Source: Schistosoma mansoni (Eukaryota > Platyhelminthes > Trematoda > Strigeidida > Schistosomatidae). Taken from it: a stretch of DNA of 64,000 nt. Shown here piece by piece: positions 26,090 through 39,190 of the stretch; positions within the stretch are counted from its first letter, which is position 1, and the number at the start of each line of letters is the position of its first letter. Position numbers and translations under genes: made by a program. The DNA lies in assembly GCF_000237925.1 (NCBI RefSeq), contig NC_031495.1, positions 15,945,749 through 16,009,748 on the forward strand, written 5' to 3'. The notes under the pieces are model-generated. The model was given only the letters and a program-made list of their open reading frames with translations. It made no database searches and was not told where the DNA came from.

Positions 26090-26290
26090 TGAAAGGTTAT
26101 TGATAACTTGAGATGCGTTTGGTCGAAGCTGATTGACAGTTGTAAGAGATTCATGGCATGGCGTTCCCACTCGCTATCTGATGTGCATGCGTGACCGAGC
26201 GCCTTCAGGTAGGTGTGTCTAGGTCAACCCAGTGCGATCAGTACAAAATGTCGAAGACTTACGGGACTATTTATTTTGGGGATTTATTCG
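26090..26290 (-). repeat. unclassified dispersed repeat, copy 3 (inverted)
   Basis: The minus strand starts tggcgccgaataaatcccca and runs through gtaagtcttcgacattttg, gaaggcgctcggtcacgcat and ttatcaataacctttcaata. The TGGCGCC start resembles a tRNA-Lys-type primer-binding site, but no LTR was proven next to it. Confidence 0.5.
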
Positions 26291-28373
26291 GCGCCACATT
26301 TCATACTGTAGAACATCAACGTTGATGTTCCATGTCGAAATGATTGGCAGGGCCTACTATAGTTAGACGAGAATGGTGACGAACCAACTAACGCTGAAGT
26401 CACACCTCGCGACCAGCCCTTACGTGGATTGAACGATCGACGCATCAAAGGATCATGGACGCTATGGAGACTGTACAACACAAAGGACGTTATTACAAGA
26501 ATATATTAGTTAAGGTACAACCACGAAAATACAGAAGTGAAAGAACAACCACTGCCGCGTGGGCCAGTCCATGGCATATCATTGATTGATGCGCGCTGAC
26601 TATCCTTGACCTTGACAGGGATCGATGATCTGTTCGATATTCAGTGACATTTCACCGACCCTACAATACAGTCGTTCACGATTCTCAGTGAACGGTAAGC
26701 ATAGTGAGTCATTTCGTACCATACATCTTGGCTGAGCTGAGTACACGGACTGAATAGACCGGTTAACATTATGGTTAAAATGCACGTTCAGTTCGAAAAT
26801 TAACTGTTCTACAGACTCTCCTGGACGTCAGTTGATCGCGCCACAAACAATTTAAGCTACAGAGAACGAAGAATAAGCTTTTTACTCAATAATGATTCGG
26901 ATAAAATATTATTTTTTGACAGTGTATTAAGAAGATGAAGATTATCAGAACTATATAGTTCTTGACTGTAGATATTAGTTATCAAATGATTGTTTAACAC
27001 GATCTAATGAGTACATAGTCATCGGGATTTCGAAATGTCACTGTTCCGCAGAGTGTTGAATGTATTATGCAATGAATTATATAGAGGATGAGTACAACCT
27101 CAAAAGTATTGAGTGCAATAAGGCAGGTCGATGACCACACAGGTTTATCAGTCATTCAACAGAAAAGAGAAAATGTGACCCTTGCATTATGGAAGAGCAA
27201 ATAACTCGTGATTCGTACTTTGATGCTTTCGTCCTAATAAAACGTCACCTTCGTGATTTTTTTCATTTTGGCTATTACATTTTGCGGCTAGAAAACTACA
27301 AAGTTGAATGCCTCCAGGACAACAAGCATTAAACAATAGCTCAAACTGGCAATTATTAGTAAATACTCAGAGAATAATTATTAAAGGTAAAAAAAGTAAT
27401 GAGCTACTGAATAAATGTATATTAGTGCCAGCCTGTTCCATGAAGGTCAAGTACAATCAATCAGTTCCATTTGGCCCTGATAACAATAGTGTTAATTGAA
27501 CTACATGATCACATTATACTCCAGAAGAATACTCAGTTGAAAAAACGTAATATTGCTACACAAACGTGTTATCAGTATACTGGAGGTGACGAACATCTCA
27601 AATCTTATATACTGTTGCAAAAATAGGTGGTCCGATTATCCACTGATCTAGTCTCCAGAAAACTTTGAAAAGCTGATTAAATAAAACATAGTTTCTATTA
27701 TTAAACTTCAAGTTTATTCACACTGTTTCGAAAATCCTTGTACGATGTTAGAGATAGCCAGCACGAAATACAAGTTTTGCGCTATCAGCATTCTCAAGGT
27801 CGTGGAACGTTATCTGTATCGTAATGTTATGTTTTGAGATGAGACTAACTTCAACTAGATATCTTGTATGAAGTATACAAATAGAAGCTCAAAAATTTTT
27901 GTAATAGTTGTGATATCTGTTTCGCTAGTAAGCATATATTCGCGTTGTATTTTGTGCAATTGCATTTGTGATACTATAATTTATGGAAGACTTTTGAGCT
28001 ACTCCAAAGTGACCTTGGGTATCTCCACTTTCTAACTAGGACCAAATAAGGGTTATAAACCAGTATGAGTAGTCAGGATTATGATTTACAGTTGATGGTT
28101 AGCGTTGGGAATTAGATTAGTGGTTATCATCACGAACTGAGATAAGCTATTATTACCAAAACGCTATTTAGACAAGTAGGTGAATAAATTTCGCTCCAAA
28201 ACCCGAAACTAGTTATCTTATATCTGATTAATTCGTCCATAAATTACAGTCTCACTTCTAACTGCGACAAAAATGCCTTCCGAGCAAATATTACACGTAA
28301 AACTTCGAAGCTCATCTAAACAACCAATAAAGGGATAATAAAGGAGAAAATAGATTGCAAAATTTTGGGGAAA

Positions 28374-28525
28374 CGCGCCTAAATGTCTGTTTTTTCGTCT
28401 GTTTCGGAGAAATGATGCGGATTTTCCCCTATATGTCGCTCTAGGTTTCAAATGTCGCCCAATTGTCTACTTTTTGGATAAATACACGCCGAATTGTCTA
28501 TTTTTCACCTAAATATACGCCTAAT
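28374..28525 (+). repeat. degenerate tandem repeat, unit about 31-34 bases
   Basis: Successive units contain cgcctaaatgtctgtttttt, tcgcccaattgtctactttt, cgccgaattgtctatttttc and tacgcctaatgc. It directly precedes the truncated non-LTR copy at 28545. Confidence 0.5.
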
Positions 28526-28544
28526 GCACTTTCGGCCAGTCCGA

Positions 28545-29095
28545 CTGAAGAATTCTACCCTCACTCCAGAAGGATAAGGAAACTTTGAAATGTATCCAAC
28601 GACAAGCCACGGAATCAGTTTGGCGACTCAAATTCAAGTCTTTTGAGGAGCGCCTTCAATCACTGAACCTTTACTCCTTAGAGTACAGTTGTCTTAAAGG
28701 TGATGTAATGGACTACAACATCCTTAATACTTGTAAGCATCCGCGTAAACACCTACTCAAGCTTAGTCCCAGCACAAACCTAAGGAGTAACACCAAGAAA
28801 CTGGAGACACAACACAAAAGAAAGGACTGTAGGCACCTCTACTCCTTAAGGGTAATCAAATGCTGGAATTTGCTGCCGGTCAAGCTAGTCCAGGCGACTT
28901 CTCAGAAGTCCTTTAAGAGGAAACTTGCCGTATTCTTAAGTACTAAAGACAGTATCTTGCTATAATTTACTATTCTTTTTCTCTTTTATCGTTAAATATA
29001 TCTAGATTCTTGCCTGAAGGTATCGGGGATCCATTGTTACCAGATGCAGAAGCCCGTTGAGCAAAAGCTTCTCCTATTCCATCCACAACTATTTG
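28545..29095 (+). mobile_element. 5'-truncated copy of the same non-LTR element
   Basis: Encodes LQKDKETLKCIQRQATESV, then EERLQSLNLYSLEY, and ends with KCWNLLPVKLVQATSQ and a stop at about 28965. The 3' UTR downstream (tgcctgaaggtatcgggg, then agaagcccgttgagcaaaagc) is homologous to that of the minus-strand copy at 55.7 kb. Only the RT thumb and C-terminus remain. Confidence 0.75.
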
Positions 29096-29544
29096 ATATA
29101 CACGCTTGGGATCGGAAGACTTATAGTTTCTATTAGTGTTACTGAGAATTCCTCTGAACTAATCGAACGACCTTTCTCTATTACTCTGGGTTGTCGATTT
29201 CATTGTACAGTTTCAATAGTAATAAGTATATTTTATCAACTGTTTCATCAAATTAAAGATAACTCCTGGGGATGGTTTTACACTTCTCTGAGGGGATCGA
29301 CCGAGTAAGCAGAAATACATTATTGGGTCTGCTTTCACCTGCTAGAACTAGCTTAAGCTTTTTGGGTGCTTTGCTTGTTTTTAAATGAAAACCTACATAT
29401 TTCGTGATTTGGGACTTATTCCTATTAAAAAACACCCCAGTATATCTAATTTACTTGTACAGAATTTTCGTGCAAATGTTTTCACCCAAATATTTTCAAT
29501 GCCTTTAGACTAATTTTCATTTCTTTTCCTACCAATGCTTTTAG

Positions 29545-29669
29545 GTGAAATCCCTGTTGATGATTTCTTGACTCAGAGTCCACTAAGAATATTTCATATA
29601 GTTCCTTTCAAATGCAATCGTGAACAAATGTTTGTATGGAGAAATGGTTTCCTAATTAAAATTAATACT
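29545..29669 (+). CDS. candidate upstream exon of the metallopeptidase gene
   Basis: An open stretch begins after a pyrimidine-rich acceptor (ctttta-g at 29538-29544) and ends at a possible donor gtacat at 29670. It can join in phase to the strong exon starting at 29761. It would encode GEIPVDDFLTQSPLRIF and then MFVWRNGFLIK. The donor is weak and another exists at 29680 (gtataa), but that one is out of phase with the next exon. Confidence 0.4.
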
Positions 29670-32600
29670 GTACATGCCGGTATAATTCTCACTAATATTC
29701 TCAATGTTCAATATATTCAATGCTTATGATTTACTTACAGTAAATTATCCACTTTTCCAGTTAAAGGGAAATATTGACCCTTATTGTCAATGCCAATCAG
29801 TTTTTGTTTCTGTTCACAATGATCGTGAAAGCGATTGGGAAATGGAGTGGACTTTATGCGAATCAATGTTCAAAGTATTTGTTCCACTGTCCGTAGGATG
29901 TAATACCTTGCAATTAAGGTGTGAACACTATCTCGTTGATTTTCGAATAGCGTATGTACATAATCGTGACTCTCCATATATCGTCAAGCCTATTTACGTA
30001 ATATGCTCTGATGATACCGGGTGGTTCCAAGCTCCTGAGGGGATGGTTCCCACGAAAGAAAGTGCTTGTAAACGTATCGGACTAGGAATTAGATTGTTGC
30101 AGACTTTGACTGCAGAAGCCTTTCTGTCTGAACTTGGAATAAGACGCACTTTTATAATTAAGGAAGAATTCAATCGTAAATCATCGCAAAATATTTCAGA
30201 CTGGTCTTCCGAAGCGTGCTGTATTTGTCACTACTCAAGTCTCAGTAAGACGTTTGTTAGTAGCAATACTCCCGAAGATGTGTGGCAGAAGTTGGCATAC
30301 GAGCTCTACGAAAAATATCCTTATAACTTCGAGAACATAAAATGGATTGCTTTTATGGCCTGTACACGCTATCATCCCTCCGAGAAAATTAATTCCGAAT
30401 TTCTGAGTTACAATGAAATACTTCTTCGGACAACAGCTCATTTCGCTCTCGGTAAGCATCCTCTTAGGATTATGTTTTTATCATTATATACTTCGAAAAA
30501 CTATTCTTTCCTAAAATTTCGTTGGCTAAAACAATCACTGTTTAAAAATGAGACAGTTTTAAAGGATCTAGTTTTTGAAGGTTCCCACCAACGGCCGTTT
30601 AGTTGAATGAAGGGCATATATTTTTTGTTCCATTCGAAACATAGGGAGACAAACGTGGATACTTGTTTATATTGTTTTGTTAAATCAAATATGTTATTCA
30701 ATGGTTTTCTTAAAATACACCACTGGTTTGTTTCAATTCTTGGTAGTGTAAGATGAACATTAGATCTACCTGTTATGGAATTTCCCTTTTATTGGTAGTG
30801 ATAGTTGAAATCACTAATTTATGGGATGATTGTCAGTGAAAAGAGCATACCAGCAATATCATGAGGCCTTACGAGTTATATTCGTTTAATTTAAACCCAA
30901 AGTCAAAGTTATTTGCATGATAAGGTTTGAATAAAGAAAAGCACTTGGACTAATCTGCGCATTAAAACATGATACGCTCATGTGTTGATCGAGACAGTGT
31001 ATGAAAGGAAGTCTTCAGGTCTCGCTGGGTTGATAGACCAAGAATCTATATCATTATAATAAGAAAGATTGGTTTACTAGAATAGACACGACCAATTCTA
31101 AAAGTTGGCTGTAGTCTCAGTAATAAACCTAGTTCTTCTCAGCTAATTGTGAAAGTGGATTATCAGTCAACTGAAACTGCGATTATTGACGGCCGGTAGT
31201 GTTTCTGATACTGACTGATAACTGAAATAGTTCGCCTTCGAATGTGTGTGTGACAATCCAGTGCCTGCAAGCATTTATAAGACCTAGTTGTATTCACTGA
31301 ACAGCATATCTATTGATTTTCCTTATGAGTTTGAAAAAAGCGTTAACTTGAACTGCTGAAAGCGTATAACTGCATCGGTTAGTTGAAGCAAAATAGATCA
31401 CTGAAACATTATGAAAAATCGAAGTGATTTTTATGGTTGAAGGAAAATTTTGAAAAGGAATACTCAAAAGAAAGTGAACATGGGTTTCTTAAAACCCACT
31501 GGTCGGTAATTGGTTTACGTATTTTCCTGAACTTCACAAATATATACTTGCAAGCCAACGAATAATGATCCAGTAATTTATATGATAAATAATCTACTCC
31601 TGGGTTTGAAAAAGAAAAGAAATTACAAACGAATATAAATGCCAGTGACAAAGCAATAATAATTCTTGTTATTTCGAGTTCACCAGGTTTGATAAATACC
31701 ACGGTTATAAATTTAATGTCCATTTTTCAATATAAGTCTCCTAAAAATTACTCGCAGTGATTATTATACAAAGAAGTCACACTGAAGTGTCATCTAGTGG
31801 ATATTATACCGAGCCAAATCCACACCCAGTTAGTGGGGAATTCAAATGAAAAACTTTACATTTAGTCGGTGTATGATTTTACACTTAGTTTCTTCTTAGC
31901 AAATCGTACTTGGGGATATAAGATCCTCAACAGTATGGTAGTTTAAATTACAATGCAGAATCCACATCACTCCATTAAATCAGATCTGGGAATCTGACCT
32001 TAGTCAGTAGTTCGTGCTCGGAAATAATGGTTTTATTGACCAGTTAGTTTCATTAAATTACGTTTGATGCATGTAACTATCAAAATAATTCATTACTTAC
32101 TTACGCCTGTCACCCCTCGTTGAGGAGCATAGGCCACCCACTAGTATTCTCCATTCAACCCTGTCCTATATCAAAATAATGCATAAAGTAAATTTTAATA
32201 AGCTTTCTTTTTATTGATATCCGGTTGATCCATACATGATGATTCAGTTTAGATTTTATTTGTTGGTTTAATATTCTCGTCTTGTCAAATTGCGGTTAAG
32301 GTTCCCATCTGATAGTGTCAGGCTTATTTTGATTTATGAAACGCTCACTTGACGTTTTTTTGTATGATTAGGAACAGGGGGTTTAGCCTTGCTTGGAACG
32401 GGGACTTTACATGCTTGGCCAGAAAACCTTGAAGATTTGGAATTAGTTTTGGGCAATACAAGATTTGTTGACCCAACATTGATGGATGACACTGCTTATC
32501 GGTGAGTTGTAGTCGCGAGATGTGTATGTAAATTATTTCCCTCTTAAACGATAAGTTATCATCTATAATTAAACCACTGTGTTGTTATACCTGTTGTTTG

Positions 32601-35600
32601 ACTCTAATATGTTCGAATCGATAATAATCTTGATAAAATATTAATCCTATTTACTTCTGTCGAAAAATCCTGTTAACAACAACATAGATATAAAAATTTG
32701 AATACAAAAGCATTTGAGAAATGCATATTTCTGGAATTTGGTAATGCAGATGATAGCCAACTCAGTGTATAATGAATACCTCATCATGTATCTAAAATAA
32801 ATAGTATATTAAGTACAGAAAACTGATTAAAGTATAAATGATAGACACACATAGGGCACTCATACTTAAGAGCGCACATGACATGGTGAACAAGATTGTA
32901 GATAACAAAGTACATGGGAAGATCATAGAATGTCTGACTAGGTCAGACAAAAACAGACTTCATCCAGGTATGAAAAGGGCTGTCATTGTACATATTACAG
33001 TTTATTTGGTTCTGTTGAATCAAGTCTAAATGGTCTGTTCAAAGTATCCATTTGAATGTATTCTGATAAATTTGAAAAAACTCAACCTGATTCCACATTT
33101 GATGTTATTTACATAAGTCAACCAAACCGATCTAAAAGTCTTATTCTCCTCCTACATTCTGTTGAATATTTCTTATCATTTCAAAACTTCAATTCAGATT
33201 AGTGTTTACGAAGGCAGTTTGCTGAACAGTGTTTGTCATACAAACATTACCTATGGAAAAGATTGATTCGCATCGTTGTTCGAAGGTAATCTTTTGTAGC
33301 CGTCTCTAAATCTTATTTAAAGGGAGTTCATAGCAGTAGCTATCATAACTCTGTTCATTTTGATAATTAGAAATGAATATAACTTTCTTCACGATTCTCA
33401 GTCCGTATTTTACGTGATGTTTTTCATTGATCCCTTTGTCAGGCACACCTATTGGGCGGCTTTTGCTACAGGATTGGGTGCTGTTTGGCATGAATTAGGT
33501 CATTGTTTTGGACTGGAACACTATCCTCAGGGTATAATGTTTCGTGGTGATGATATTAATTTATGCCTTGGATTTCCACCTCCTGATTCTATTTGTCCAC
33601 ATGAATCCGATATGAATGGTAAATCTGTCCAAGCTACAGATCGTTATGATAGTTCAAATCCTCCAAATAAATATAGAAGAGACCTTTGTCAAGTATGCCA
33701 GTCCTGGTAATATTAGGTGATTTTTTTCAGTATTAAGAATTTCGGTTATTTAAAATAATGATTATTTCAATGGTCTGGTAAAAAACAAACCGGAAATTGA
33801 CTGCACTCAACAATGACATGGTTTTTATCAAATATTTTGATGGTTAACATAAGCTCTGAAAGATTCTAAACTTGGGGAGAAATAATATGAAAATTCAGTC
33901 ACATTAAGCTACTGGAGAAACCTTTTTATACGATTATTTGCAAATTGTTATTAAGAGTTTACCTATCTTAGATGATTGGTGTCGGCCTCCACAGATTATA
34001 CTGCGATGAACATTTTTTATGCAAGGCTCATTTTGTTTTAAGAACCAGGCAGCAAAGCCTTTTATGCTTTAAGAAATTTACAAGTTGTTTATCTTCCGCT
34101 AATAACCACAATCTAATTAGCCTGTTTTGTGATCTTCCCCAGCATTGTCGGCTATTTCCACTTTTATTGAAATATTACAGCAGTAAAAACCCTTTACATC
34201 CATTATCTTGCCGATTTATCTCTCATTCGGCTTCTTTCTGATTCATGTAGAATACACAGACAACTAATTCATGTCGGTTGATAAAGTAAGGTCTTCTTAA
34301 CATAAATTGGTATATTGTTAAATAAGTTAGTTGGTTAAGTTATGAAATAACCCCTGTTGACTAGTTTGGCTGGGACATATGCTCATCACATCTACCTGAT
34401 TCAACATGTTACCTTAATGCTGGCAATCTAAGCCGATGTATTCTTGTCTCAGGTCCTACGCTTATATAATCAGGTGAACTGTCTAAACCGTTCCAATTTG
34501 CCCATTGTATTCTAATGAGCCTCAACCCAATAAATCTGTAAAACCCGATAGGAGCTATTACGTAAGTAAAATACAATACACTTGATGTAATGGACCGAAG
34601 TAGAGGATTATTAACTGCGTTCTGACCTTAGTTTTCATCCTTTATCATTTGATAAGTCATTTAGTTATTTAAGTTATTCGGTTAAGATTTGATTGTCGAA
34701 TCCATGAACGAACTACCAGTTTGGCTATCCCAGTCATTCTAGTAATGCCATAAATTTGATTATCCTGTCATTATCTATAATAAATTGTATATTACATCTC
34801 ATATATTTCGGGATATCATGAGCTTTATCTACATATGTATAGGCGAACTCCAAAGCTAAATGGCTTAGATCCTTGTTGGAAGGTAGATATTTAGGATGAA
34901 TTCGAATATGGGACTCGATTATTCAAAGTTTTATGTGTTAGCCCTCAAACTCCCTGGTACTGCCAAGAGTGGGGAGAGCTCGCTCTCCCTCGAAATGCCC
35001 TCACATAGCCTCGAGTATACAGCCACTGCCAGGGAACTCTTTAATATAGTTCGGTAGTCAAACATAAAGTTTATTTCTATTAAAATAATCATTTAAATCT
35101 CACAAGTAAGCCAAGTAGAAACATTTGAATATTGCGCGTAATTTACAAAGCTTACTATATTTATGCTTTCCAAATAATGATATGTATTTTATCATCTGAC
35201 AAACGATTATATGGTGAACGTTTTTTTAGATCCAACCCCCGAAGTCAATGTCCCGTGCTATACAATTTCAACGCATAATGCAGTTTCATCCAATGAAGTC
35301 TCGTTTACATTCTTCAGATCAAACCACAAGTAAGGAAACGAAATTTAAGCGATGGGGATTTTGTAAGTCTTTATGGCATCAAGGTTCTGCTTTTTGGGGA
35401 ACAAAGGCGCTTTCAAAGCTACTTTCATGTCCGTAAGTTATATATGGAAGCTTATTCCTGAACAATTTTACAGAAAAAACCCCATGTTACATTTTAAGAT
35501 GTTCAATCCTTTTATTCGTGGTCACAAGACATTTGTATTGTAAACGTTTTTTGATTAGGACTATTTTCATCCATTCTCCAACCCTTGATTTGTGCACTTT

Positions 35601-35728
35601 ATAAAGGTATGCAATTATTTTATGTAAAGTATCTTCATATTCATTAAAAACTTTTTAAATTTTTTTTTAGATGGATTATCGAAACACCAGCTTTAGATAA
35701 AGAAGACAAACTACCTGTTCAAAAATGA
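29545..35728 (+). CDS. YIL108W-type zinc metallopeptidase (spliced; 5' end uncertain)
   Basis: Putative zinc-dependent endopeptidase of the family typified by yeast YIL108W (Pfam Metallopep); its substrate is unknown even in model species. Exons I can join in phase: 29761-30451, 32372-32501, 33443-33692, 35230-35432 and 35671-35728 (TGA stop), giving 443 residues. An upstream exon at 29545-29669 is less certain and no initiating exon was found. All introns are GT-AG (donors gtaagc, gtgagt, gtatgc, gtaagt). Supporting segments include CQCQSVFVSV near the start, PIYVICSDD, ESACKRIGLGIRLLQ and LTAEAF in the middle, and GLALLGTGTLHAWP before the active site. HELGHCFGLEH, at about residue 290 of the joined part, is a perfect HExxHxxGxxH motif, followed by GIMFRGDD. 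The C-terminal half has a WHQGSAF segment like the WHRxSAL box of the family. I see no signal peptide in the joined part. The family is patchy in animals. Confidence is high for the core and lower for the 5' end. Confidence 0.85.
32098..32168 (+). repeat. interspersed repeat fragment (copy 1)
   Basis: The sequence acttacgcctgtcacccctcg ... ggccacccactagtattctcc ... ccctgtcct lies in a metallopeptidase intron. It is shared in order with 37038-37107. Confidence 0.5.
33443..33692 (+). CDS. metallopeptidase active-site exon (HExxHxxGxxH)
   Basis: This exon carries the zinc ligands: the codons for HELGHCFGLEH lie at 33489-33521. The acceptor is tttgtcag at 33435-33442. I chose the donor gtatgc at 33693 over gtaata at 33707, because joining the latter to the next acceptor creates TGA, whereas 33692 joins to 35230 in phase 0 and stays open to the final stop. 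Confidence 0.85.
34950..35035. repeat. locally GC-rich hairpin-like segment
   Basis: The segment is bounded by tccctggtactgcc and ccactgccagggaact, which are partly complementary, with an inner self-complementary gagagctcgctctc. Base composition is unlike the A+T-rich intron around it, suggesting a small inserted repeat. Confidence 0.35.
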
Positions 35729-37037
35729 CTTTAGCTATACAGACTATTTCTTCTTTATTTTAAATCCCCTATGTCCACCTATGTAAATCCCATGTAAATT
35801 ACAACAGTGTGTGAAATCTAATATAAATTATTATGTTGAATTATGTATAAGTAAAAATTGTACATTGATATGCCTCACCTTCTTCATTAATCTACAGTAC
35901 TTACACAAAATGTTAACACTTAATCCTAACAGGGAAGGTGCAATGTTACAATTAATGCTAAGCAACTTGGAAGTGTAGTGCATCAGGTAATTTTGAAATA
36001 GATAGACTAAAATATTTACAATTACATTGTATTTTTTTAAAATTCTTACTGTTGATTAAAATGTATCAAGATGAAAATGCTGACATGACGTGACGTACAG
36101 TATTTGTATATTGAACACTAGTAAAAGCCTCCACCTGAGCTGGGAATCTTCATCATGATTCAAAATGCCAAATTATTGAGAGATTTAGTGATTATTAAGG
36201 TTTTCCATTAAGTTGCCTGTGTTGTAGCAAGAAAGTTCTTCACTTTTCTAGAAAATTTCTTCTAAATAACTCAATGGCGCAATATCACTACTTTACCATT
36301 TGGAGTATAGCACCTGTATATTTCTCTTTCTTACATTCTCTTTAGTCATGTTGTCCCAGTTAACAACATCTAAGTATATGCAGTGAACGGCCCGAAATAT
36401 ACATTAAATTGAGTTTCGTTGTTGCGTCGGCTGTTTTGCTTTCTGTACCCAAATTCTTACACTTTTTCCTAGAGGTCCCATCCAATGACCACTTGATATG
36501 TGCCGTGTATAGTTATAAAAAAACTCTCCTCCCCTACATCTACAATACTGTTTCTGGGATTCCCTTTCTATGCATATTAAAGCCATAAAATTAAGAAATG
36601 CTTAGATCAATCATCCATTTTTTAAAGATTAGGATTTAATATACAAACCATTGACATTAACTGTTGAATTTCCGTTTATCTTACAAACTAACATTAATCT
36701 ATTTGTAGCCATTATTATTTTCGTATATCATTGGATCTTTTTTCAAAATCTGGTCTGATCGATGGGAATAGACTTCTCAAATCGGTGACAAAATTCAATT
36801 GACAATAGAAATACACAAATACCGTGAAACGCAGAGCTAAAATAGAATCATAAATAAATATTTTTAAGCACATATCAAGTGATTAACTATGTTAATAAAG
36901 GTATATCAGATTGAATAATAGAAAAGTTTAAGCACTGTCGAATAAGTTTGCACAAAATTAATGGATTTATAAATATGTACTTGATATGGACTATTGTTTT
37001 AATAAATGTAATATTGCTTCTTGCAATAATTTATATA

Positions 37038-37110
37038 ATCTCTTACGCTTGTTACCCCTCGTGTAGCAAAGGCCTCCCACCAGAAATCTCCAGCCGACTC
37101 TGTCCTGGGC
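37038..37110 (+). repeat. interspersed repeat fragment (copy 2)
   Basis: The sequence ctcttacgcttgttacccctc ... ggcctcccaccagaaatctcc ... ctctgtcctgggc matches copy 1 at most positions. Probably the 3' part of a non-LTR element; the family name is not certain. Confidence 0.5.
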
Positions 37111-38551
37111 TTACAATACTGTTCCTTACAAAGATATGTATCACACTGCTACCTTAACCACCATCCTTGTTAAACAAAATTTGTGTGAGTTGCACGTGGT
37201 GAATTTTCTTTAGCCCATAATGCAGAAAATGTGATCGGATATAATTGGCTTCAGAGAGTGTATTACTAAGAAGAAATAAAGTTCATTACTTATTCATTTA
37301 TATAAACATTCATCAAAATTTGGATGAACAGTATGCCATAAATCGGGTGCCAAGTATATAAAGGGAAATATTTCCTTGAAGACACTCAGACCAGTTTTTC
37401 AGTCGAAGTGATTCCGTCACTTCGATTTCAATAGCCGAGATTATTCCAAATGTATCTTTAGCCTCGAATATCATTTTTGCAATGAATTTTCAAATTAAAT
37501 CAGTTTATCATGAAAACTACTGAAACACCTGAATAATCCAACTGTGAATGACTTTCATTTTAAGTTATTCGAATTATAGATACCCTGTTAGTTTATCCAT
37601 CCAAAGCATCTTTTACTTGTGTATACGTTATCTACTAATCTATCTAGTGAATCACTAGTTCTCAAAGTTTTTATGCTGCTCATATCTATACGACTAGGAT
37701 TCATCCTAGAATTCTAGGATTCATCGCTAGATTACAACATAAGTTCCTTCTTCAAGGAAGAGGTAATACCACAAATTTGCTATGGAACAAAAATCTCATC
37801 TTTAAATTTCAAAGAGCATAGATCAAGTTACCTCTTGTTTCCCTTTTGTTTCCAGTTCGTGGTCAAGTCGATTTCCCAAAAATCACTGACTAGTATGAAA
37901 CAAGGCATACATTACAAATTAACGTATACTATACTGATGGAGATGGCAACATTTTGTGCACATTAAAAAACAAAAATAATGTAATTTATTGATAAGCTAG
38001 TTACTCTTCAAATACACCATTGAAAGTAAACGTGGAAAAATATTTAAAAAGAACAGACTTTTGTTCGGTTTGTTAGCACGAGATTTCGCCACTAAGTGTG
38101 TTTTATGCTTACTGACGATATCTTAATATGTCACCATAGCCAGTAAAATGGAATAAAAAAAACAGTCCAACTAACTTGGATCATGTATCAACCACATAGC
38201 TAGTTGATTTGCCACTTTCGAACCGAAGAGGAAGTGCGAATTCCCCAAAACCGAAAGAACTCCACTGGTTGCACAAAGTAACAATGACAGACGTCGAATC
38301 CACCTATCAGACAGCTGATGATGCTAAATAGATATTCATAAAAAGATTTTCACAAGAAAATTCGGTTAATTCTCAAGTGCTTTGGATGATATGTTTATCA
38401 CTGTAAAGCTCTTATCATCAGAGTTTAGTGGTGAACAAAAATCAGACCGTAAATTCTTGACATCGCGCTAATAATAGTGATCTGAGCTTATTATTTTGTT
38501 ATGATTAGATAGTCTTAAGTGATTAGAGACAATCAGAAAGAATCCCTGGAA

Positions 38552-38734
38552 CTAAGTTTTGTTATAGTCGAAACTTATTAACAAAGGATATTGTAAATCT
38601 CGAGTAAACTGGTTCTCTCTGTGAGATATGGATCTGTGTTGTCTAATTTTGAATGTTAGAAATATTCGGTGCGCAAACGGCCTTCTGCACGACCGAGATG
38701 GCAAAATAATGCCTGAACACCAACTAGTGACCAT
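38552..38734 (-). pseudogene. possible RT fragment
   Basis: The minus-strand reading ILPSRSC...HRIFLTFKIRQHRSISHRE loosely fits the FRPGRSCxDQIFTLRxIxxQR block of RTE-like reverse transcriptases. It is short and isolated, so chance similarity is possible. Confidence 0.25.
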
Positions 38735-39084
38735 GCTGAGTAATATATGACATTAATTTTCTACTCCTAGACCAGTTCTCCACATTTTCTCAATTTCTCA
38801 TCTTTTTGAACAAGTTTATCTTTTGGGAGCGTAAGAAAATTTGAACTGTAGTGTGATTAATAAGTTTGACTGCATATAATATAAATTAAAACTTTGTCGG
38901 ATGCATTAACGTATGTTTAAATAGTAAAAGGACGTAAGATACGGTCGAAAAATTTCCAAACCATAGAGCGAAATGAAATTTTATGACTCTCTCCATCCTC
39001 CACTTATTTTTCATTACATATGCTTATTTCATGTTGACTGCAGTTAATTTAGATACTCACTACACTGCTTGAACCAATCTCTGT

Positions 39085-39190
39085 TAGGTTTGTGGATGTG
39101 CACCGATGAAGAGTCCCACACTTAGAATAAACACCCATCGAGTGCTTTTTAATCTTTGGTGATTGTCTAACTATAGTCAATTCGTGATAT
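39085..39190 (+). repeat. decayed second-family hammerhead SINE
   Basis: The sequence tgtggatgtgcaccgatgaagagtcccaca, then catcgagtgctttttaatc and ctatagtcaattcgtgat, follows the order of the family consensus with many changes. GAAA is lost (agaataaac). Confidence 0.45.

Larger units (their letters stand above)
19150..26780. other. retroelement graveyard
   Basis: From 20.8 kb the base composition is mixed and locally GC-richer. Three copies of one repeat, a CR1/jockey RT tail, a gypsy integrase relic and a candidate LTR lie here in both orientations. The blocks gaacaaccacgcctgc (25618) and gaacaaccactgccgcg (26546) hint at a further direct repeat. No functional gene is seen. Confidence 0.5.

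Noticed and set aside
33693-33710. Stop codon TAA after QSW as the end of the metallopeptidase
   Set aside because: Splicing at 33692 into two further exons adds the conserved WHQGSAF-type C-terminal block, which fits the family better.
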